Positions 5,954-10,511 of a DNA stretch of 10,511 bases are shown piece after piece. The notes beneath the pieces were generated by a model, which searched no databases, was not told the origin of the DNA, and saw nothing but the letters and a program-made list of their open reading frames with translations. The position numbers were made by a program, and so were the translations under genes. The stretch lies in contig CAMLDJ010000183.1 in the NCBI GenBank assembly GCA_946478755.1, positions 1 to 10,511 of the forward strand, given 5' to 3'. The stretch is from an uncultured Pedobacter sp. (GTDB lineage Bacteria > Bacteroidota > Bacteroidia > Sphingobacteriales > Sphingobacteriaceae). The stretch's first letter is position 1; every line of letters begins with the position of its first letter.

Positions 5954-6686
5954 AGTAGTTACCGGTGCAGCAAAAGGAATTGGTGCAGGAATTGCAAAGG
6001 CGTTTGCCAAAGAAGGTGCAAAAGTTGTTGTACATTATGCTTCAAGCAAAGATGAAGCAGATAAAGTGGTACGATTCATAACCGATAATGGTGGTAAAGC
6101 AATTTCGGTGCAGGGCGATATATCGAATGAAGCAGATGTAATCAGATTGTTTGAAGAAACAAAAAAAGCTTTTGGGACGTTGGATATTTTGGTAAACAAT
6201 GCGGTTTATCAGCAATTCTTACCTATTGAACAGGCATCGGTAGAAATTTTTCATCAGCATTTCAATGTCAATGTTTTGGGCCCTATACTTGCTATCCAGG
6301 CATCTTTAAAACTGTTTGGCGATAAGAACGGCAATATCATTAATATCAGTTCGGGTGCGAGCAAAATGCCTTTGCCCGCAGCTTCTTTATACTCTGCAAC
6401 TAAAGCAGCATTAGATGCCATAACGATTTCATTGTCGAAAGAACTCGGAGCAAAAAACATCCGAATCAATTCTATTTTACCGGGTGCTACGGAAACTGAA
6501 GGTGCAAATAGTGCTGGTGTCACTACGGGTAGCGAGTATGAAAAAATGTTTATTGCCAATACACCGCTTGGCCGCAGAGGTAAGCCCGAGGATATTGCGA
6601 AAGCGGCGGTATTTCTTGCTTCCGATGATGCAGCGTGGATTACGGGAGAGCAAATTTCCGTTTCGGGAGGTATGTATGGTTTTTAA
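5928..6686 (+). CDS. FabG-like SDR oxidoreductase (SDR3)
   Basis: Short-chain dehydrogenase of 252 residues from a different SDR branch than SDR1/SDR2. Visible: TGAAKGIG (12-19), HYASSKDEAD (36-45) after the second strand as in NADP(H)-using FabG or glucose-dehydrogenase-like members, Asp64, Asn115, Ser142, Tyr155 and Lys159 with 13-residue Ser-Tyr spacing, and PG at 180-181 within ILPGATETEG. The usual NNAG motif reads NNAV (90-93), so a conserved glycine is replaced by valine. All catalytic residues remain, so it is probably active. Last gene of the operon, 82 nt after SDR2 with a weak hairpin between, and followed by a strong terminator. The substrate cannot be inferred. Confidence 0.92.
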   Translation: MNKLENKVAVVTGAAKGIGAGIAKAFAKEGAKVVVHYASSKDEADKVVRFITDNGGKAISVQGDISNEADVIRLFEETKKAFGTLDILVNNAVYQQFLPIEQASVEIFHQHFNVNVLGPILAIQASLKLFGDKNGNIINISSGASKMPLPAASLYSATKAALDAITISLSKELGAKNIRINSILPGATETEGANSAGVTTGSEYEKMFIANTPLGRRGKPEDIAKAAVFLASDDAAWITGEQISVSGGMYGF

Positions 6687-6713
6687 ATTCATAATTTGCT
6701 ACTAACCATAAAC

Positions 6714-6740
6714 AAAGCCGAAGCAAATGTTTCGGCTTTT
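6714..6740. terminator. Bidirectional terminator between SDR3 and the second hxlR
   Basis: AAAGCCGAA (6714-6722) and TTCGGCTTT (6731-6739) form a perfect 9-bp stem with an 8-nt loop, flanked by A and T runs. It is 27 nt past the SDR3 stop and 36 nt past the hxlR2 stop on the other strand, so one hairpin serves both convergent units. Confidence 0.8.
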
Positions 6741-6775
6741 AAAATAAATTAAAATATGACAAATCAAATAAAAGA

Positions 6776-7129
6776 TTATACAGATTTTATTTGTTCCTTT
6801 TCAATCTGTTTATCTCCCCATTCTTTAAGATAATTGATAAACGGAATGAGTTCTTCTCCAACTTCTGTTAATGTATATTCTACTTTAGGCGGAACTTCGT
6901 GATATACTTTTCGGTCAATTAAATGGTCTGTTTCTAATTCCCTTAAAGTTTGTGTCAGCATTTTGGTCGTGATGTCGGGCAAGGTTCTATTCAATTCGCC
7001 ATAACGCAAAATGGAATGCTCGTGTAGATACCATAAAATTCTGCCTTTGTATTTGCCTCCAATTCGCTTAAAAGCGTAGTCAACAGCACAAGTTGCAACC
7101 TCTGGGCAACTTTTTTCTCTCTTTTTCAT
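6776..7129 (-). CDS. HxlR-family winged-helix transcriptional regulator (HxlR2)
   Basis: 117-residue HxlR regulator. IGGKYKGRILWYL (23-35) is the family core, where Tyr27 replaces the usual Trp; the recognition-helix region is TKMLTQTLRELETDHLIDR (about 55-73) and the wing is PPKVEYTLTEVGEEL (about 80-94). Cys14 aligns, by its 10-residue distance to the GGK motif, with the conserved cysteine of redox-sensing members; Cys8, in a CP dipeptide, is a second thiol. It is divergent from the quinone-oxidoreductase-like gene across 121 nt with a 7-bp inverted repeat at that gene's -33 box. This pairing mirrors QorR/qor2 of Corynebacterium. Repression relieved by thiol oxidation or alkylation is inference. 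Confidence 0.9.
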   Translation of the reverse strand: MKKREKSCPEVATCAVDYAFKRIGGKYKGRILWYLHEHSILRYGELNRTLPDITTKMLTQTLRELETDHLIDRKVYHEVPPKVEYTLTEVGEELIPFINYLKEWGDKQIEKEQIKSV

Positions 7130-7167
7130 TTTTTAATTCATTGATAATCAATTATACATTACTATTG

Positions 7168-7194
7168 GTATGTAGGGTACAAAAAAGTACATAC
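7168..7194. promoter_or_regulatory. Inverted repeat GTATGTA-N13-TACATAC, candidate HxlR2 operator
   Basis: Perfect 7-bp arms at 7168-7174 and 7188-7194; inside lies GTAC-AAAAAA-GTAC (7177-7190), so the site is a nested dyad. It abuts and overlaps by one base the predicted -33 box of the downstream gene, a position from which bound protein could block or contact RNA polymerase. Confidence 0.55.
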
Positions 7195-7225
7195 TTGCCA
7201 CAAATATACCGGTATTATACTTTTG
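7194..7225 (+). promoter_or_regulatory. Predicted promoter of the quinone-oxidoreductase-like gene
   Basis: CTTG (7194-7197), 20 nt, then TACTTTTG (7218-7225), close to TTTG-N19-TAnnTTTG. The start of transcription would be near 7232, with a leader of about 19 nt to the ATG at 7251, which supports that start over the internal ATG at 7287. Confidence 0.6.
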
Positions 7226-7250
7226 CATCTCACTAAAAGAATAAATAGTA

Positions 7251-8282
7251 ATGAGTTTAGATCATAAAATAAATAGACCTGCAGTTATGAAAGCAATCAG
7301 ACAACACGAATTTGGCGGAACTGAAGTTCTTCGTTATGAAGATGCACCAATACCAGAAGTAAAAAAAGGAGAGGTTTTAGTAAAAGTGAAATCGATTGGG
7401 CTAAATCCGCCCGACTGGTATTTACGTGAAGGATATAAAATGTTACCTCTGGAATGGCAACCTAAAGTTTCATTTCCTATTATTCCTGGAACAGATATTT
7501 CGGGGGTAATTGTTGAAGTGGATGAAGATGTAAAGGAATTTTCTATAGGTGATGAAGTGTATTCTATGGTACGATTTCCAAGTTACGGCCCAAGTCAGGC
7601 CTATGCTGAATATGTTAGCGTGCCACTCTCAGAATTAGCATTAAAGCCAAAAGATATTGATTTTATTCAAGCCGCCGCTGCACCTATGTCCTTACTTACA
7701 GCCTGGCAATTTTTGATTGAACTTGGGCATAACGAACCTAATCCTCTTCAACCAAACCCGCACGAACCTGTTCCACTCGCTGGCAAAAAAGTACTTGTAA
7801 ATGGAGCAGCTGGAGGAGTTGGACATTTTGTATTGCAATTGGCAAAATGGAAAGGAGCATACGTTATTGCCGTTGCATCAGGAAAGCACGAAAGCGTTTT
7901 ACGTGGGCTTGGTGCTGACGAATTTATTGACTATACTAAAAATACTCCTGAAAATATGGTATCTGATATTGATTTAGTTGTTGATTGTGTGGGCGGTTCA
8001 ACTACGGGCCGCTTTTTAAAAACACTTAAAAAAGGAGGTGCATTATTTCCAATTTTCCCTTTAGGTTTTTCTGGTGCCGACGAAGCTGAAAAATTGGGTG
8101 TTACAGTATCTGCAACACAAGTACGTTCCAACGGCTCACAGCTTTCAGGACTTGCTGGTTTGCTCGATAATGGTACAATCAAAGTTATTATTGACAGTGT
8201 TTTTCCGCTAGCGGATGCTGGTAAAGCACACGAAAGAGCTGCAGAAGGACATATACAAGGAAAAATAGCACTTACAGTTTAA
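7251..8282 (+). CDS. Zinc-independent MDR oxidoreductase, quinone oxidoreductase/zeta-crystallin type
   Basis: Medium-chain reductase of 343 residues expected to reduce quinones or alpha,beta-unsaturated carbonyls with NADPH in the cytosol. Visible: GroES-like N-terminal half beginning MKAIRQHEFGG (13-23), GLNPPDWYLREG (50-61), PGTDISGVI (79-87), the nucleotide loop NGAAGGVG (184-191), LGADEFIDY (220-228), and the C-terminal GKIALTV. The cysteine zinc ligands of alcohol dehydrogenases are absent. A Pro/Asn-rich segment (161-175) precedes the Rossmann fold, as in a known subgroup. The ATG at 7251 is chosen because of promoter spacing; ATG 7287 (Met13) gives the shorter family start. Likely controlled by HxlR2. 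Its stop overlaps the stop of the convergent sigma-factor gene by 4 nt (TTAA). Confidence 0.92.
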   Translation: MSLDHKINRPAVMKAIRQHEFGGTEVLRYEDAPIPEVKKGEVLVKVKSIGLNPPDWYLREGYKMLPLEWQPKVSFPIIPGTDISGVIVEVDEDVKEFSIGDEVYSMVRFPSYGPSQAYAEYVSVPLSELALKPKDIDFIQAAAAPMSLLTAWQFLIELGHNEPNPLQPNPHEPVPLAGKKVLVNGAAGGVGHFVLQLAKWKGAYVIAVASGKHESVLRGLGADEFIDYTKNTPENMVSDIDLVVDCVGGSTTGRFLKTLKKGGALFPIFPLGFSGADEAEKLGVTVSATQVRSNGSQLSGLAGLLDNGTIKVIIDSVFPLADAGKAHERAAEGHIQGKIALTV

Positions 8283-9157
8283 TATACGTTTAAATCATTA
8301 AAATAGTCGGTCATCCTGCAAGTCATGCACAGCGCCCTTAAGCGCTCAATACCTTTACACCTCAACTGCCTAACCCTTTCACTGGTCAAACCAACTTTAA
8401 TGGCAATATCATCATGGGTTAATTGTGGAAAGCCGTCAATCCCATAGCAATACTTTAAGATCACCGCTTGTCTTTCAGGCAACTTATTGATTACCCTGCT
8501 CAGGTCTGTCGACAAAGAATCTTTGAATAACTGACCGGTGGGAGATTCGGAATTTCGGTTGACCAGGATGTCCAGAAGAGACGTTTCCTGCTCGGTATTT
8601 GACTTGAGATCAACAGAGACTGCTATTCCACTATTGAATAGAATGTCAGCAATCTTTGCTTCCGGTAGGTCAAGTGTCTCAGCAAGCTCATGAAGTGTTG
8701 GCGTTCGCTCCAGTCTCTGCTCCAGTTTAACAATGGCCTTCGAAACCCTTGTCAGCTCATAGATCTGGTTTCCCGGCAACCTGACCATCCGTTTCTGTTC
8801 CGCAATAGCCTGAAGAATACATTGCCTGATCCAGTAGACTGCAAATGAAATAAACTTAAATCCCTTGGTATGGTCAAAGCGCTTTGCAGCCTTGATTAAT
8901 CCTAAATTGCCCTCACTGATCAGATCAGAAAGGTTCATCCCTTTGTTCTGATACTGCTTGGCTACCGAAACCACAAAACGAAGATTCGTCGTGATCAATT
9001 TTTCCAGTGCCAGATCGTCGCCATTTCTAGCCCTGGAAGCCAGGCGCAACTCTTCTTCATGATGCAGTAAATCAATATGGGCAATGTCGATAAGGTACCT
9101 GGAAACACTGTCCTCATTGCGATTCGTGATGCTCTGCAATATTTTTAATTGTCTCAT
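8279..9157 (-). CDS. RpoD/SigA-family RNA polymerase sigma factor (secondary paralogue likely)
   Basis: Sigma-70 family protein of 292 residues from the ATG at 9157. The N-terminus MRQLKILQSITNR matches the start of Bacteroidetes primary sigma; a TTG at 9214 would add 19 residues with no family match. Regions in order: 1.2 (about 15-50), 2 with TNLRFVVSVAKQYQ (57-70), DLISEGNLGLIKAAKRFD (78-95) and GFKFISFAVYWIRQ (99-112), region 3 (about 135-185), and region 4 with LPERQAVILKYCYGI (226-240) and the helix LTSERVRQLRCKGIERLR (257-274). It differs from primary sigma where promoter contacts are made: the WW pair of region 2 is Tyr108-Trp109, and Ser259 sits where TRER usually has Arg. A Cys-containing tail (267, 277, 280) is also unusual. 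Most likely a group 2 alternative sigma with shifted promoter preference; target genes are unknown. Confidence 0.88.
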   Translation of the reverse strand: MRQLKILQSITNRNEDSVSRYLIDIAHIDLLHHEEELRLASRARNGDDLALEKLITTNLRFVVSVAKQYQNKGMNLSDLISEGNLGLIKAAKRFDHTKGFKFISFAVYWIRQCILQAIAEQKRMVRLPGNQIYELTRVSKAIVKLEQRLERTPTLHELAETLDLPEAKIADILFNSGIAVSVDLKSNTEQETSLLDILVNRNSESPTGQLFKDSLSTDLSRVINKLPERQAVILKYCYGIDGFPQLTHDDIAIKVGLTSERVRQLRCKGIERLRALCMTCRMTDYFNDLNVY

Positions 9158-9189
9158 GCCAAATTCATTAGATAAATTCAATGTCGCAT

Positions 9190-9197
9190 CAAATCTA
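9190..9197 (-). promoter_or_regulatory. Possible -7 box of the sigma-factor gene
   Basis: On the minus strand TAGATTTG matches TAnnTTTG. Transcription would begin near 9183, inside the 9214 TTG extension but upstream of the ATG at 9157, favouring the shorter protein. No proper -33 box is found at the right spacing, so this is tentative. Confidence 0.3.
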
Positions 9198-9275
9198 AAA
9201 AGGCATTCCGACAATTTACGGAACTCATTAACAATCAGTTAATAACGCAATTTAAGCATAGAATAACAATACAAT

Positions 9276-9312
9276 ATTCTGTTCAGAACATTCAAACCCC
9301 AGGGAACAGAAT
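9276..9312. repeat. 9-bp inverted repeat with nested palindrome upstream of the sigma gene
   Basis: ATTCTGTTC (9276-9284) and GAACAGAAT (9304-9312) are perfect inverted arms with a 19-nt spacer, and the left arm also joins the palindrome TGTTC-A-GAACA (9280-9290). The site lies about 120 nt upstream of the sigma ATG and 62 nt past the desaturase stop. It may be an operator for the sigma gene or part of the desaturase 3' end; no T tract follows, so a terminator is less likely. The rest of 9158-9373 shows nothing else recognisable. Confidence 0.5.
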
Positions 9313-9373
9313 TTAATTTCTTACCATCTCCAGGGAGGATCAAATCCAACCATGAGTAACACCTGTCCGATGT

Positions 9374-10105
9374 TTAATTGATCTTCCTGATCGTGATGAT
9401 GCGCATCCAATGCATTATTTTCATGACCGGATACGTCGGATCAAACTCAAACCAACGGGAAGCAAAATTCGGGCTGTTCGGTTTTTTATGGTGATTATTC
9501 TGGAACAACTCACCCATCATTAAAAAATCAAGCGGCAAAGAGTTTTTGCTGTGATCATTGTTGTCATGATTCGAATAGCCATATTTATGTCCACACCAGT
9601 TTACGACAGCACCATGAATTGGTCCCATTAAAAAATGGATCGGCAATAATAAAAACATCCACCAGGCGGTGGCAAAGCTGATATAGAACCAAACGTAAAA
9701 GCTAATAAAAACAAAACGTGTAATCCAGGAATCACCAATTTTATCAATAACCGGCCAGGAAGGATAATTGTCCCTGAACTGTGCTTCCGGCTCTACATTA
9801 TATTTGGAATAATTGAGGTAAATATTTTTAGTCTGGATCATCATTCCCCAGACATCCTTTACAAAATGCGGGGAGTGCGGATCTTTTTCGGTGTCACTGA
9901 AAGCATGATGCATCCGATGCAATATCGCATAAGCTCTTGGGTTCAAAAAGGAAGACCCCTGGGATAAGAAAGTGACCAGGTAAAAGATTTTTTCCCAAAA
10001 AACATTCATCTTAAACATCTTATGAGACGCATAACGATGCAGAAAAAAAGTTTGAGAAAACAGGGAGAGAAACCAGTGTAAAAGGAAAAAGATTAAGATA
10101 ATCAT
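9374..10105 (-). CDS. Membrane fatty acid (acyl-CoA) desaturase
   Basis: Integral-membrane di-iron enzyme of 243 residues that inserts a double bond into a fatty acyl chain using O2 and an electron donor. Three histidine boxes are visible: HRYASH (23-28), HRMHH (63-67) and QNNHH (202-206); the last is of the permitted (H/Q)xxHH form. A further [14 protein letters not shown] (164-177) matches the conserved stretch before the third box. Hydrophobic segments at about 1-20, 36-56 and 130-163 give the expected membrane pairs. Length fits the short bacterial SCD-like group. It lies 65 nt downstream of the cupin gene on the same strand, with no clear promoter in the gap, so co-transcription is possible. 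Regiospecificity, and CoA versus lipid-bound substrate, cannot be read. Confidence 0.93.
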   Translation of the reverse strand: MIILIFFLLHWFLSLFSQTFFLHRYASHKMFKMNVFWEKIFYLVTFLSQGSSFLNPRAYAILHRMHHAFSDTEKDPHSPHFVKDVWGMMIQTKNIYLNYSKYNVEPEAQFRDNYPSWPVIDKIGDSWITRFVFISFYVWFYISFATAWWMFLLLPIHFLMGPIHGAVVNWCGHKYGYSNHDNNDHSKNSLPLDFLMMGELFQNNHHKKPNSPNFASRWFEFDPTYPVMKIMHWMRIITIRKIN

Positions 10106-10170
10106 ATATTGTTAACGGGTATTGTATGTATTTAGGGGTATGTTACTGCAGAGATGACATTCAGATGCCT

Positions 10171-10511
10171 TTATCTTCCAAAATCATCCTGTACCCTAAC
10201 AATATCATTTTCATCCGAAGGATTGGCGGGATCTGTATGTTGCCATATTTCCGAAACGATACCCCAGTCATCCAAACCAATTAAGCGATGACGTTCGCCC
10301 TGTTTCAGTTTAATGGTTTGGGCCGGCGCAAGTCGCTGCACTTCTCCCTGCTCGTCAGTATCACTGGTGATCACTCCTACAGTCCCGTTTACAACTCTCC
10401 AGATTTCTGCCCGGCGGTGATGGTATTGCCAGGAAAGCCTGGTGTTCGGAGCTACGATTAATATTTTGGGACTTAATTTACCCGATATCTTTAAATCGTC
10501 AACATTTAATT
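10171..10511 (-). CDS. Cupin-domain protein, phosphomannose/phosphoheptose isomerase-like, 5' end outside the window
   Basis: The minus-strand frame is open from the window edge to the TAA at 10171-10173, giving the last 112 residues. The sequence has a cupin fold signature: LSWQYHHRRAEIWRVVNG carries the His-His...Glu metal ligands and LKQGERHRLIG the later His, followed by GIVSEIWQHTDP and a conserved-looking end IVRVQDDFGR. This resembles the C-terminal cupin of mannose-6-phosphate isomerase type II proteins and single-domain relatives often labelled phosphoheptose isomerase. A GTG at 10374 gives an apparent 67-residue gene, but the metal-binding half lies upstream of it in the same frame, so that start is wrong. 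Because the N-terminus is missing, a stand-alone cupin versus a fused protein cannot be decided. Confidence 0.82.
   Translation of the reverse strand, partial: LNVDDLKISGKLSPKILIVAPNTRLSWQYHHRRAEIWRVVNGTVGVITSDTDEQGEVQRLAPAQTIKLKQGERHRLIGLDDWGIVSEIWQHTDPANPSDENDIVRVQDDFGR

Noticed and set aside
7731..7775. Proline/asparagine-rich segment of the quinone oxidoreductase as a novel insertion
   Set aside because: Similar Pro-rich stretches before the Rossmann fold occur in a known subgroup of these MDR enzymes.
9158..9214. N-terminal extension of the sigma factor from TTG 9214
   Set aside because: The extra 19 residues have no family match, MRQLKI is the normal start, and a possible -7 box lies inside the extension.
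9977..9994. Run of T and A near the desaturase N-terminus as a terminator
   Set aside because: It lies within the coding sequence of a hydrophobic segment, where Phe and Lys codons explain the runs.
10171..10374. Complete 67-residue gene starting at GTG 10374
   Set aside because: The same frame continues upstream to the window edge and contains the cupin metal-binding residues, so the gene is a partial longer one.

Overview
The window reads as a stretch of a Bacteroidetes chromosome, most likely Sphingobacteriaceae (Pedobacter-like). The reasons are the topoisomerase IV B subunit and the RhlE-type helicase of that lineage, a primary-type sigma factor starting MRQLKI, genes that start after A/T-rich leaders without Shine-Dalgarno sites, and several matches to the Bacteroidetes promoter (TTG-type -33 box, about 19-20 nt, then TAnnTTTG). 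The genus is inference. No rRNA, tRNA, CRISPR array, insertion sequence or phage gene was recognised.

Layout. Left (1-2778): a truncated parE-like gene on the minus strand, divergent from an rhlE-type DEAD-box helicase on the plus strand; a 328-nt gap follows, holding a perfect 15-bp stem terminator. Centre (3107-8282): an accessory-looking, mostly A/T-richer block of two divergent regulator/target modules. Module 1 is an HxlR-family regulator (minus) facing a four-gene plus-strand operon: short-chain dehydrogenase (SDR1), an F420-oxidoreductase-like NAD(P)-binding protein, SDR2 (a close paralogue of SDR1), and a FabG-like SDR3. Module 2 is a second HxlR regulator (minus) facing a quinone-oxidoreductase-like MDR enzyme. 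The modules meet tail to tail at a shared terminator. Right (8279-10511, all minus): a sigma factor whose stop codon overlaps that of the quinone oxidoreductase, a membrane acyl-CoA desaturase, and the 3' part of a cupin sugar-phosphate-isomerase-like gene that runs off the window.

How the genes may work together. HxlR proteins with N-terminal cysteines (YodB, CatR, HypR, QorR) are known sensors of quinones, aldehydes or oxidants that derepress adjacent oxidoreductases. Both regulators here have two N-terminal cysteines, both control regions contain inverted repeats near promoter boxes, and all five target enzymes are predicted NAD(P)H oxidoreductases. The simplest reading is an inducible carbonyl/quinone detoxification island; substrates cannot be read from the sequence.

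The oddest signal is that all four genes of the SDR operon begin with nearly the same roughly 26-nt coding start, although the second gene belongs to an unrelated family and has distinctly higher G+C. This looks like recombination that placed a foreign gene behind an SDR translation start.
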